A stretch of 64,000 nt of DNA from Charina bottae (Eukaryota; Chordata; Lepidosauria; Squamata; Charinaidae): NCBI GenBank assembly GCA_023362775.1, contig JALMGJ010000003.1, forward strand, positions 80,562,855 through 80,626,854. The letters run 5' to 3'. Under the pieces are notes generated by a model that saw nothing but the letters and a program-made list of their open reading frames with translations, ran no database searches and was not told where the DNA came from. Below are positions 1 to 22,980 of the stretch, in pieces. Within the stretch, counting starts at the first letter, position 1, and every line of letters starts with the position of its first letter. A program made the position numbers and the translations under genes.

Positions 1-766
1 TCCATCATAGCTTGTCCAGAATAAAAGTACAAATTACCATTTTAAAGTTGCCATATTTACTTTTTTATATAGTAATTTTATTAAACATTACAATTAAAAA
101 GATAAAAACTAATACAAACTAAAGAAAAAAAAGAAAAAATAGAAAGTGCAGAAAAGAAAAAAGAAGAATGTAGTAAAAAAAGAAAAGAAATATATAACGA
201 AACAACTTCCCCCTTCATCAAAACAAGTTTAAGGAATTTTAGTAACTTACCACCTTCTCTTAAAATATAACACTTATCTCTTCTTCCCATATCTCATCTC
301 TTATCTATAAACAAATTCTTAAAGCCTCGTTATTCAGTCCTGGTCAGCAAAAGTCCATTAAGGGGTTACCGGAGATAACAACACATCTATTTTAACCTTG
401 ATCAAATAAACCAACTTTATATTCCTTCCTTTTACTTTTAACAATCTTGAACTTTAACCCCTTCAAATAATGTCCTAGAACTTGATTTTTCATTTTTTTC
501 TTTGTCCCTTCTCACAAAATTCTTCAGAGCTTTCACATGTCTCTTTTGTATATCCAATAAAGGAAAGTTATCCAGGTCACTCTTTTGGTTTATTTGTATA
601 TCCCTTTTAATTATTAAGACATCAGCTGGTTTCTTTTGTATGCCCGGTGAAGCATCTTTTTCTATGTCATTCTGGTAGCCTGTCATTTTTAAATCCACTT
701 TCAGATCAATCTCAATCTTGTCAGGTAAATCTTATTCCTCTTCCATAGCATCTTTTAAACATAGTC
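1..766. other. AT-rich flank, nothing recognised
   Basis: No coding exon, RNA gene or named repeat could be recognised. The stretch is AT-rich, with purine-rich runs (about 115-190). Short open frames here have no domain content and look like chance. Confidence 0.5.
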
Positions 767-779
767 TATCTATAGAGGT

Positions 780-1115
780 GTGGGGCGTGATGGCTGAGCG
801 GGTAAGACGCCAGGCTTGTCGATCGGAAGATCGCAAGTTCGGAGGTTCTAATCCCTAGTCCCACATGACAGAGTGAGCTCCTGCACTAGCCCCAGCTCTT
901 GCCAACCTAGCAATTCGAAAGCATGCAAATGCAAGTAGATAAATAGGTACCACTTCGGTGGGATGGTAACAGCATTCCGCACGCATCATGCTGGCCACAT
1001 GACCGTGGAAGCGTCTTCGGACAATGCTGGCTCTTTGGCTAACAAACAGAGATGAGCACCGGCCCCTAGAGTCAGACACGACTGCACAAATGTGCAGGGG
1101 GAACCTTTACCTTTT
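780..1115 (+). mobile_element. tRNA-derived SINE, full length
   Basis: The 5' part resembles a tRNA with an A-box-like TGGCTGAGCGGG and a B-box-like GGTTCTAATCC, followed by a family-specific body ending in AACCTTTACCTTTT. It is flanked by an imperfect 13-bp target duplication, TATCTATAGAGGT at 767-779 and TATCTATATAGGT at 1116-1128. Parts of the same family recur at 28672-28722 and 52942-53124. A widespread squamate SINE; I do not assign a database name. Confidence 0.85.
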
Positions 1116-1212
1116 TATCTATATAGGTAGAAACTATTAAAATTAATGTCTGGGTCCATTCTTCAAAAATATCCTTCAGTATGTCCAACGTTAAAGTATT
1201 TTGCTTCAGTGG

Positions 1213-3440
1213 AGTCCTTGGTGCTCTCTGAGCCTTCTTGTTTTCTTGCAGATGTTTCATTGCCAGGCTAGGCAACATCTTCAGAGCGAAAAGGGAGTGG
1301 GACTTGCTCTCTGTTTATATACCATGGTTTGTCCTGCTTGTGTTGGTAGAGGTGTTGTTCTCTCTTTAGTAGGTCCTTGATTGGGCTGTTGTTTGCTGCT
1401 TGGTTGATTGACTGAGTTAATAGTTCCTTGATTAGGGTATATTGTGCTGTTTGATTGTTCATCTGGTGCTAATCCTGGTGTTAATCTTTGCATATCTGGG
1501 TGATGATTGCTGGCAAGGTGGTGTTCTGGTCTTCTGGCTTTTCTATTGTCTCTTATGAATGGTATGTAAATGTTGTTTACCTCTATGTGTCTGCTGATGG
1601 CTGCTTTGTCTGAGTGCCAAGCTTCCAGGAATTCACTAGCATTTTTGGATTTGGCTTGGTTTAAGATGCTCACAGTTTCCCAGTTGAAAGTATGGTTGAC
1701 TCTGTCCATGTGTTGTGAGATTAAGGAGTTTTCATCGTGTCTTCTGACTGCTAGTTGGTGTTCGTGGATGCGTTCTGCTAGTCTTCTGCTAGTCTGTCCT
1801 ACATAGTGGCTGCTACAGTCCTTACACTGTATGTTGTAGATAACTCCTGTTTTTCCTTCTTGGGCTACTGGGTCTTTTGGGTTACTTACAATGTTCTGAA
1901 GGGTTTTGGTTCGTTTGTGTGCTACGGTGATGCCGTGTGGTTGTAACAGTCTATTAGTAGTTTCTGAGATGTTTCTGATGTATGGCAGTGTAATCCTTTT
2001 CATAGCTTCTGTTGGTTTTGCTGTGGTGGGTTGAGTGGTCAGGCACTTTTTGATAAAGTTGCGCGGGTATCCATTTTGCTGGAAGATGCTATATAAGTGG
2101 TCTGTTTCCTTTTTCTGGTGTTCTGTGTTGCTGCTGTGCGTTTGTGCTCATCTGAATAGTGTTCTTACACAGCTCCTCTTGTGGGAGGTTGGGTTATTGC
2201 TTTGGTAGTGGAGTACTTGGTTAGCGTGGGTAGATTTCCGGTAGACTTGTGTTTCTAGAATGCCATCATTTCCTCTACTGATGAGGAGGTCCAAGAAGGG
2301 TAGTGTGTTGTTGTTTTCTTCTTCCCTTGTGAATTTTATTCCTTTGAAGATGTTGTTGATGGTTTCATGTGTTTCTTCCAGTTGATCCTTTTTTATTATG
2401 ACAAAGGTGTCATCTACATACCGGATCCATACTTTAGGTTGTATGTGTGGGAGTGCTATCCTTTCTAGACGTTGCATTACAATCTCTGCTATGAGTCCTG
2501 AGAGTGGTGATCCCATAGGTGTTCTTTAGCTATGTTGTATGTGGGGATCCCTGTTAATAATACAATTGGACGGAGTGATATGTCGGGCTTGTGTATTTTG
2601 GTGCGTCTGTAGAAGCGTGGGATGATGGGTCCACTGCTTTTCATCCGCCTCTGTTCTTCTTTTGTGATTTGACCTTTCTTGGTTAAGTCGTTGAGGATTC
2701 TTTTGACCTGGTTGTCCAGTTTGTGTATGGGATTGGTGTTTACTGGGGTGTAGGTTTCTTTGTCCTCAAGTAAATCTTTGGCTTTTTGTATATATTGCGA
2801 TCTGTCCATAATGACGGTGGTGCAGCCTTTGTCTGCTGGGACAATGATGATAGTTTGGTCCATCTTTAGGTTTTTGAGGGCTGCTCTGTCCTCTGCTTTC
2901 AGTTGATTCTGTTTCCATGTCCTTCTGGTTTGTGGTATGATTATCTGTCTTACGTTCTCTTGGGTTTCTGTAGTAAGTCCTGTAGTTTTCAATGCTGCTT
3001 CTAAAGCTGCAAAGAATTCTAATTTATTCGCATTCTCTGTGTTGTAATTGAGGCCTCTCTGCAGGATACTGTGTTCTGTAGTGGATAATGGGCGGCTGGA
3101 CATGTTGACCACCCATTCCGGTTCCGGTACTTGTTTCTGGGGTTTAATTTAAGTAGTTTAGTTCGGAGTTTAGCTTTCCTTTTTTCTGCTTGTCTCAGTG
3201 ATGTGGTCTTGATGGTAGTAGTCAGCATGTTGATTTGTTCAGGGGTCATAGTCTGTTCTAGTTGTTCCTTGAGGCTGTCTATTGTGTGCTGATATTTGTT
3301 TAATCTGAGGTGGGCGTCCATGATCATTAGCCGTATCATTTTTTGCCCACTTTGTTGCACTATCTTCCATCCAGCTGTGCAGTTGATTGGAGGTTTGTAT
3401 TTGACACTGGCGGGCAGGGCATGCTGTTGTAGGCATTCAT
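1213..3440 (-). mobile_element. Penelope-like retroelement (family A), decayed
   Basis: Three minus-strand coding blocks are in the order expected for a PLE. First comes the N-terminal part of the reverse transcriptase (3112-2489), with ADKGCTTVIMD and RFYRRTKIHKP. Next is the C-terminal RT (2516-2148) with the catalytic YVDD and the GSPLSGLIAE block. Last is a GIY-YIG endonuclease (about 2003-1500) with GVIYNIQC, a CKDC pair and HYVGQTSRRL. The segment between PTYNIAK and MGSPLSG is far too short, so the central RT palm is deleted and the copy is dead. The 3' end (1213-1290) holds the family A terminal motif with a mutated hammerhead-like core. Boundaries are approximate. Confidence 0.9.
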
Positions 3441-3519
3441 GCAGAAAGAACAGCTGTTCTTTGGTGGAGGTTTGCCTACCTGCAAATTTCTCCTATTTGC
3501 ATGCTATCTGGAGCGTTTG

Positions 3520-3561
3520 ACGCCCATATGTGGTACCAATCGTCCCATATGTGGTACCAAT
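3520..3561. repeat. Short direct duplication
   Basis: CCCATATGTGGTACCAAT occurs twice, about 24 bp apart, just beyond the PLE 5' end. A local tandem duplication with no recognised function. Confidence 0.7.
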
Positions 3562-4764
3562 ATTTTGCTTCATTCTGTTATTAGAAAGACAAATTTAAGT
3601 GCTCTTCTCCTTTACTTGTAATCTTTAGTTCCTTCTGGTTCCCTCTAGTGCCCAACCTTCAAAGTCCCATCCTATCATGTTTTTTTTTAAGAATTCAAAA
3701 CAAACGCAGGATTCTTATAATTAATTTCAAAATCTTATTTCAAATTCATCTAGACCCATAGTCCATTTGTAACTTTCAAAATCAATGTTTTAATCACCTT
3801 TTTGCTGTTGTCTTTCATTCTGCTGCGGTTGTCAGCTCTTTTTTTTTTTCCTTAGTTCACCATTTCTTCCCCGGAAGTCCTAAAATTGCCATATGTGACT
3901 GAATTAGCTTTGTTACAATATTCATTTCGTGGATTCACATTTTGGCAACTGTTTTTTTTTAATTTTCCACAGAGCTCTCTTGTATCTTCTGGTAATCTGA
4001 CAGTCTGATTCACCTGGAAACGGTTGACTGCATTTGAACCATTTTTTCACACTGAACAAAAGACAGCCTTATGTTGTGCCTCGACAGAGAAAAAAACGAA
4101 AAGGGCTTCTATTTTTCCCAACTTAATATCTATTCTTAAGTCTTTGATATCTTTCTCAATTGGTTTTAAAGTCACTTTAATTTAAAAAAAAACTATGCTT
4201 TTCAGCTTAAAACTCATGCTATTTTTCATCTACATAGAAAGAATAAAACAACAAACAATAGTTAATAGAATAAAATCTGCCTACTGCTAGTTATCAGGTC
4301 ACTATTTTGAAACAAATTTAGTTTGTAGTGGTTACATATTTCACATGTAGCAGCAGCAGGAGTAAATTTTAAAAACTCATATCATGAAATAGTATAATAC
4401 ATTTAAACTGTATTATAAAAACACTCTAAGAATAAAGCAGGAGTGAAGTAAGCATTCCTGTTAAAGACATTCCTGTTTTTTAAAAAGAGCACCACAGCAC
4501 TACATGCAAGCAAGGCAAAGCTCAAACTTTTTTTATATATTTACATTAGTAAAAGTAAAATATTTCTAGAGAAATATACTTGTCTACATGTACTTAACTA
4601 GATCAACTTTTGCAAAAGTATTTAAAACAGATTACATTACATATCAATATTCCTCATTAAAATGTCACATATTCAAGAGATACTTAAAAGTGTTCTTATT
4701 TCAATTAATGTCAATCTAGAATTAAAGAATCCAGACAATTGTTTGGTTATCCAAGACTCCGTCA
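3562..4764 (-). other. IRF6 3' UTR and downstream flank
   Basis: AT-rich non-coding DNA directly downstream of the IRF6 stop codon; part must be its 3' UTR. No AATAAA was found on the minus strand close to the stop. An ATTAAA at 4176-4181 (minus) is a weak poly(A) candidate. The UTR end is unresolved. Confidence 0.5.
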
Positions 4765-16844
<12,080 letters not shown>

Positions 16845-16945
16845 TATCTAGAAGGATAAAATACACACAGCAAACAAAGTGTGAAGAGTTTGCAGGAACT
16901 TCATTTTCTAAAGAATAAAGCAATAGAAATCAATTGTGATTTTTT

Positions 16946-17015
16946 TTATTTATTTATCATATTTATATCCTGCCCATCTCCCTCCCAAGGAGGGACCCTG
17001 GGCGGTTCAACGATT
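16946..17015 (-). mobile_element. L2 3' tail fragment
   Basis: Reverse-complement tail: TTATTTATTTATCATATTTATATCC then GCCCATCTCCCTCCC and CCTGGGCGGTT. Confidence 0.75.
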
Positions 17016-17229
17016 GCACGTTGCTCTGATTTCCCTGTAACCAATTGTTCTATGACTGATCTGATTTCTTTGAAGGTCAAAAGACAGAGAGGCTAACTTC
17101 ACTTTTTCAGTATACTGAGACTACCAACTGCAACACAGGTAAACTACCTGTACAAACTGGATCAGGTTATACACAGTATATCTTTACAATGAAATAAAGG
17201 GGCATGTACAGGAAATGGAAAGAAGGGAA

Positions 17230-17475
17230 CATTTCCCACCCTCTGGAACATCATTTCCCAGAACCTAGATTGGCTCCCACCCTTTTGGCCTTTAGGAAGG
17301 GCTTGAAGACTTGGCTGTCATGGTTTCTGGGGATTCAGCAGTAGTGGTGAGCCTTGGCAATGGTTATTAAATGGAATGTATGGTTATGTTGTTTGTTTTT
17401 AATTGTTGTGAGCCACCCAGAGTCACACTTGTGAGATGGATGGCTATACAAAATTGATAAATAAATAAAAAAAAA
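17230..17475 (+). mobile_element. L2 3' end
   Basis: Contains the ORF-end remnant (TTTAGGAAGGGCTTGAAGACTTGGCT) and the tail GTGAGCCACCCAGAGTCAC...ATAAATAAATAAA. Confidence 0.8.
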
Positions 17476-17544
17476 ACATGATCAAAGAACAATACAAGAT
17501 AATCTCCAAGAACTATAGGAACTCTGTCAAAATATGTAAAGCTC

Positions 17545-17905
17545 AAAATTTATTTATTTATTTATTTGTACAAAAGACAACTCTGGGCGGTTTACAATAA
17601 AATATTAAAACTAAGAACCTATAAATCTTAAAATACAATCCAATAATAAATAGTAAAAATCCAAATGATGGTAAGATATTAAAAGGAGGACACCACTAAG
17701 CCAACCACCCCCAGGAGGAACTATTACTTCCTTTGTCCCAAGCAAGGTGGCAGAACCAGGTCTTTAAAGACCTCCGGAAGGCCAGGAGCAAGGGGCCCGC
17801 CTCACCCCTGCGGGCAAGATATTCCATAGGGCGGGTGCTATCGCAGAGAAGGCACGCCTCCTGGACCCCGCTAGATGAAATTATTTTATTGATGGGGTCC
17901 GAAAC
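17545..17905 (-). mobile_element. L2 3' end, inverted
   Basis: Begins TTATTTATTTATTTATTTG, then CTCTGGGCGGTTTACAATAAA, then the reverse of the L2 ORF end (AGCAAGGTGGCAGAACCAGG, CTCCGGAAGGCCAGGAGC). Lies head-to-head with the preceding L2 tail. Confidence 0.85.
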
Positions 17906-17939
17906 CAAGAGAATAAGAGAGAATTCAGCTAATTTAAAT

Positions 17940-19270
17940 TAATTCACATCTCCAGAGCCAGATACACTAGATCCCAAGATACCAGAGGAGGTGATCAGAG
18001 AAACATTTTCAGTAATCTTTGAGAACTGCTGGAGGACTAGATTGGTCTCACAAGACTGGAGGAGAGAAAATGTCATTCTCATCTTCAGAAAAGGAAAGGA
18101 AGAAGAACTAGGAAACTACAGACCTGTCAGCTTGACATATATACTAGGCAAAGCCTTTGAACAGAAGTATGTATGTGAGCAGTTAGACTAGAAAAAAGGA
18201 ACCAGCACACGTTTGTTGCAAGCAAATTGTGGCAAACTAACCTTAACTCCTTCTTTGAAAGAATAACTAGAAGATCAAAGTAACTAAGAGTAACTAGATG
18301 GAAGAGAATATCATAGACATACCTGGGCCTCAGCAAAACATTCACCAGAGTACCTCATGATATTCTAGATGACTAGATGATACTGTATTTAGATAGACAG
18401 ACAGCTGACTGAATGTACTCATTAATGGCTCCACTTCAGCTTGGAGAGGAGTTCTGAGTGGAGTGTTCCATAGCTTTGTGGTCTAGGTTGTGTATTGTAC
18501 AACATTTTTATCAATGACTTACTGTAGATGAGGGAGCTCAGGGGAAACTTAAAACTGTGAGGGTTGTCTAATATTTTAGATGAAAAAGAGGAGATTAAAA
18601 AAAAAGATCTAGACAAACTTGAGCAGTAAGCTGACCAAAATAAGATGGAATTTAACAGGGAAAAATACAAAGTTCTGCATTTGGATAGGAAAAATGTAAG
18701 AGATAAATAGAGGCTATAGAGGAGACCAGTAGTACATATGAAATGGATCTGGGTGTCAATCAAAGGTTAAACATGAGTCAGCAGTATAATGCAGCATCTA
18801 AAAAGTCAAATATCCTCCAATGCATTAACAGAAGCAGAGTCCAAATCATGGGACATAATTGTTCAATTCTACTCTATCCTGGTCAGACCCTATTTAGAGT
18901 ATTTGGTCCAGTTCTGGGCACCATGGTTCAGGAAGGACAATGATAATTTAAATCAAGTTCAGAAGAGGGCTACCAAGATGGTGAAAGGTCTGGAAACAAG
19001 GCTGTATGAGGAAAAATATGTATGAGGATCTGAGTATGTTTAGTTTTTAGAAAATATGACTAAAGGATTATATGATAGCAGTATTCAAATAGCTGGTCAC
19101 ATAGAGGCGGCATTGGACTCCAGACAACAGGATATGAACTGACAGGTTGAAACTACAGAAAGAAGGTTCAGGCTAGGCATCAGGAGGTGTTCCTGACTGA
19201 ACAAGCTGTCAGCTAGTAGAACAGTCTGGCACATGTTGTGGTGAGCATTCCTTCAAACAGAGGCTAGTAG
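17940..19270 (+). mobile_element. CR1-like LINE, heavily mutated
   Basis: Frameshifted RT remnants: ENCWRTRLVSQDWRRENVI, LGNYRPVSLTYILGKAFEQ near the start, and VRPYLEYLVQFWAPWFRKD with VQKRATKMVKGLE near 18880-19000. These are hallmarks of a CR1/L3-type ORF2. It is interrupted at its 3' end by two hAT insertions. Confidence 0.8.
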
Positions 19271-19294
19271 TCATCTGTCATAGATGCTCTAGTG

Positions 19295-19383
19295 CAGTGC
19301 TTCTCAACCTCAGCAACTTTTAAGATGTGTAGACTTCAACTTCCAGAATTCCAGCATCTTAAAGTTGCTGAGGTGAAACACTG
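19295..19383. mobile_element. Small hAT MITE (89 bp)
   Basis: Terminal repeats CAGTGCTTCTCAACCT and the imperfect inverse ending AAACACTG, with an internal palindrome (CAACTTTTAAGATGTGTAGAC / CATCTTAAAGTTGCTGAGG). Target duplication CTCTAGTG (19287-19294) and CTCTAATG (19384-19391), one mismatch. Confidence 0.85.
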
Positions 19384-19391
19384 CTCTAATG

Positions 19392-19608
19392 CAGGGGTCC
19401 CCAACCTGTGGGCCGCGGCCTGTTAGGAAGTGGGCCACAGGGCTCCTGCCTGCAAACCCCGCCCCCGGTGTGCATGATTGGCTCCCGCCTGCAAACCCTC
19501 CCCTCCGGTGCGCGCGATTGGCTCCCGCCTGCAAAAAAACTCCCCCGGTCCATGGAAAAATTGTCTTCCACGACCGGTCCCTGGTGCCAAAAAGGTTGGG
19601 GACCGCTG
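19392..19608. mobile_element. hAT MITE, GGGGTCCCCAACC family, copy 1
   Basis: TIRs CAGGGGTCCCCAACC and GGTTGGGGACCGCTG with perfect 8-bp duplication CTCTAATG (19384-19391, 19609-19616). The GC-rich interior has repeated TTGGCTCCCGCCTGCAAA units. Other copies lie at 31021 and 46953. Confidence 0.92.
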
Positions 19609-20529
19609 CTCTAATGGATCCTACATTGAGTAGGGAGGTAACCTTTGGATTAGGTAACCTTTATGGGCACTTCCAACATTATGATTCTAAGATAAATCTA
19701 AACATTGGAATACATATTAAAGTCTCACCCCTTCCCCAAATATATCAGTGTACCAAGTTTCTTTACCCATTCTGTGCAACTTAGGACAATTTATTTTAAC
19801 CAACAGAACTGACTGTGTTTGTTGAGAAGTTGCACATCCTCATTGCTAGATATCAGAGCAGCTGGCTAGGGCTACTAAAGAGTTGTAGTTCAGATACATC
19901 TACCAGGTTAAAGATTCAATAACTTGTACAGTACTAGATTGATATGAAAAAAGCAGACCATCTAGAGAGAACAGCCAAATGGATGTATGGAATTATCTAA
20001 AAGAATTTTCGCTTTCTCTACATAACGATTGCTGGTGCACACTTCTTAACTGCTTTTCTGGTCAGTAACAGTGAATGTGAGATCTGAAATTCTAACTTAT
20101 TCTTGTTCCAAAAAGCAGTCAGAAGCCATAGTTTGCTCTTGGCTCCCAATCCATGGGTTATTTAGGAGAGACAAGCAAGAGTTCTTGGTTCACAGTAAGC
20201 AAAGCAAGGAAAGACTACAATAGCTTGACTACAATAGCATTAAGGACAAATAAGCCTGCCTGCTATTGGAATGAATTTATGAAGATCACGAGATCTTGTG
20301 TTTTATGATTTTCCTTTTTCCTTTTTAAAAAATTAGACACAGCATAAGATTGACAAAATCTATTTAATTGTTTTGTGAATTTGGTATACTGTACACATAT
20401 TTGTTGCTGCTTTGTTGTTGTTGTTGTTGTTACAATAGACTTCCACAACATGAATTCCTTCTGGGACTGAATACTACTTTGCCAATATCATTGGAAATCT
20501 CATGTTACGTATTTTGTTTTCCTTTTTGT

Positions 20530-20628
20530 GTTGGTTTTTAATTTTAATATTATTATTGTAAACCACCCAGAGTCTACTGCTGTAGAGATGGGCGGTGATA
20601 AATTTGATAAATAAATAAATAAATAAAA
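20530..20628 (+). mobile_element. L2 3' tail fragment
   Basis: TTGTAAACCACCCAGAGTC, AGATGGGCGGTGATAAATTT and a TAAATAAATAAAT tail. Confidence 0.75.
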
Positions 20629-21118
20629 TTCTGAATATCAACTGTTGGGGAACTTAATCAGGAGAGTCCTAATGCACTCCATATCCCACTTGTAGGTTTT
20701 CCAAGGCATTTGCTTGGCCATCGTGGAAATTAAATGTTATATTGAAATAGGCCATTTAACTGTTTTTGTTCTTATACATCATTTGATAACTTATATACAT
20801 TGGCATATGCATTGCAAGGCGAAAGCAGTAGGGAACAAGGCATGTTACAGTGCCAAACAATGCAAAAGGTAAATACACAGAGTGTAAATAAAATACACAG
20901 AAAGCCAAAGGAAAAATGCATCCAATCAGAATTGTTGTGGTTCGTATCTAGTGATCTATAGGCAAAGCAAGATTATATATTTATGCATGCAATTTCTTTC
21001 TGTAAGGCTACCCATTCCCTGTCCCAATTTAACTCAAATCTGTGGGTATCACTGCTGCAAATGGCTTCCATAACTTTGAGCAGGGGTCATCTTTTGATAG
21101 CTCTTTGATAGTCTAATA

Positions 21119-21487
21119 CAGCCTTTCTCAACCTTTTGACCCTGGAGGAACCCTTGAAATATTTTCCAGTCCTCGGGGAATCCCTGCACATTCAGGCTCA
21201 AATATAGGCCACAAGTTACAAAATTATTATACTTGTTTCATGTGTAAGCCTGTATATATGCATTAACAGTGTTCTTAAACTGAAAATAAAGAATGAAACT
21301 TACCTCTTTAATGTGAAGTTGTCTTATTTTAAAAAATATTTCAAATTCAGACAACTTCACATTAAAGAGGTAAGTTTCATTCTTTATTTTCAGTTTAAGA
21401 ACACTGTTAATCGTGATCTCCCAGGGAACCCCTAGTGACCTCTCATGGAACCCTAGGGTTCCATGGAACCTTGGTTGAGAAACCCTA
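21119..21487. mobile_element. hAT MITE with long internal palindrome
   Basis: TIRs CAGCCTTTCTCAACC and GGTTGAGAAACCCTA with perfect 8-bp duplication GTCTAATA (21111-21118, 21488-21495). Internal arms about 21267-21333 and 21343-21410 are reverse complements (for example AACTTCACATTAAAGAGG). Confidence 0.92.
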
Positions 21488-21499
21488 GTCTAATATAAC

Positions 21500-21991
21500 A
21501 AAAGATCAAAGAGTCACCAAGTTGGAAGGTATCTCTATGGCAGTCAGATCCAACCTCCTGTTCTGTGCAAGAATTCAAATTAAGGCATTGCTACAAATAC
21601 AATCCAATTTCTGTTTAACTACTTCTAGTGAAAGGGAGTCCACTACCCCTCTGAGTAATTGGTTCCACTGTCAAACTGTTCTTATTGTTATAAATGTTTT
21701 CTTAATATTCAATTGGAATCTTCCCTCTAGAAGTTGGTACACTGCATTCTGGGATGACAGAGAAAAGGTCTCGGCCTTCTGTGAGATATCTTTTCAGGTG
21801 TTTGAAGAGTGTCATCATATACCCCCTCAGCCTTCTCTTTTTAAAGCTAAATGCTGCCAGTTCCTTCAACTGACCTCCACAGGACTTTGTTTCTAATTCC
21901 TTGATCATCAACTCTCCCTGAACCTGTTCCAGCCTGTCTGAATCTTTTTTTAAAGTATAGTGCCCAGAACTGGACAGAATACCCAAGGTAG
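21500..21991 (-). mobile_element. CR1-like LINE 3' region, left part
   Basis: The minus strand encodes degraded RT C-terminus: VRPYLGYSVQFWALYFKK, then ELETKSCGGQLKELAAF and KKRRLRGYMMTLFKHLKRYL. Continues beyond the DNA transposon at 22000-22980 to about 23010. Confidence 0.8.
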
Positions 21992-21999
21992 GGTCTGAC

Positions 22000-22713
22000 T
22001 AGGCTGACCATACATACTGTTTTAAACAGGACAGTACCGTTTTTTTCATATTTCCTGACCATCCCGTCGTTTTAATATAAATGCCAATTTTGTCCCGTTT
22101 TTTTTTTTTTAAATAGCAAAATGTCAGGCATGGCAAGATTGATTCAGCCAAGATGCAATTATCATTTAAAAAGTGCTTGATTGAGGTGCCTGATGTTGGG
22201 TGAGACTAGAGAGGGGCAAGGAAGGCAGAAAGAAGGAGGGAGACAGAGAGAGATGGGGAGAGAGTTCTTTGCCACCGCCTCTGCTCTGCTCTTAGCTGGT
22301 CGCTCTCTGCTCTCTGTTTTATTAAAATGCATTCAGGATGTGATCCTGCCCCCTTTTTTCAAGAGTGAAACTGATTATTTCTCCAGCTCAGCAAGAGAGA
22401 GTCTTTCGTTTGGGATTGTGGGAGAGAGAGAAAGAGGGAGAAAAAAAAGCAGGAGGAGGAGAAGGGAAGGCAGAAGGAAGAGAAGCCTCACCAGGCATGG
22501 AGTTTTTGAATCCTCCCTTCCCTGCCTCTCTTCTCTCCCCCCGCCCCTCCTTCCTGCGATCCATGATGTTACAAAGCCTGTGAGCTGTGCTTTCCCCATT
22601 CGCCTCCTGTCAAATACAGTCCCCCTCTACGTCTACCTAAATGTTTGTATGAGTTCTGTCACTGAAGAATAATTGTTAGCTCAATATGTTCATGTAATAA
22701 AACTTTTTCATTT

Positions 22714-22804
<91 letters not shown>

Positions 22805-22980
22805 ATCTGTTTAAGGACCAGCAAATGGATCTTAAAAACTCTAAAACTTTTTTTATCGTCTTAAAACTTTTTTTATCGTCTTACATTTTCATGAATATGG
22901 ACTATTACATAAGTTTAACCCCATCCCATTTTTGCCATCCCAATGTCCCGTTTTTGTCTCAAGGAAATATGGTCAGCCTA
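22000..22980. mobile_element. Non-autonomous DNA transposon nested in CR1
   Basis: TIRs TAGGCTGACCATA and TATGGTCAGCCTA; perfect 8-bp duplication GGTCTGAC (21992-21999 and 22981-22988) splitting the CR1 copy. Subterminal CCCGTTTT-rich motifs are also inverted. The interior has purine-rich sequence, an (AT)n(AC)n microsatellite and a 20-bp tandem duplication, with no transposase. An 8-bp duplication suggests hAT or P type. Confidence 0.85.
22719..22799. repeat. (AT)n(AC)n compound microsatellite
   Basis: About 16 AT units followed by interrupted AC/ATAC units, inside the nested DNA transposon. Confidence 0.97.

Noticed and set aside
19310..19784. Open frames with AGG/SQSC-type repeats
   Set aside because: These are readings through hAT MITE copies (also at 31 and 47 kb); the repeated peptides reflect repeated DNA units.
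21522..21986. Possible plus-strand 124-residue protein
   Set aside because: It is antisense to a CR1-like RT remnant on the minus strand.
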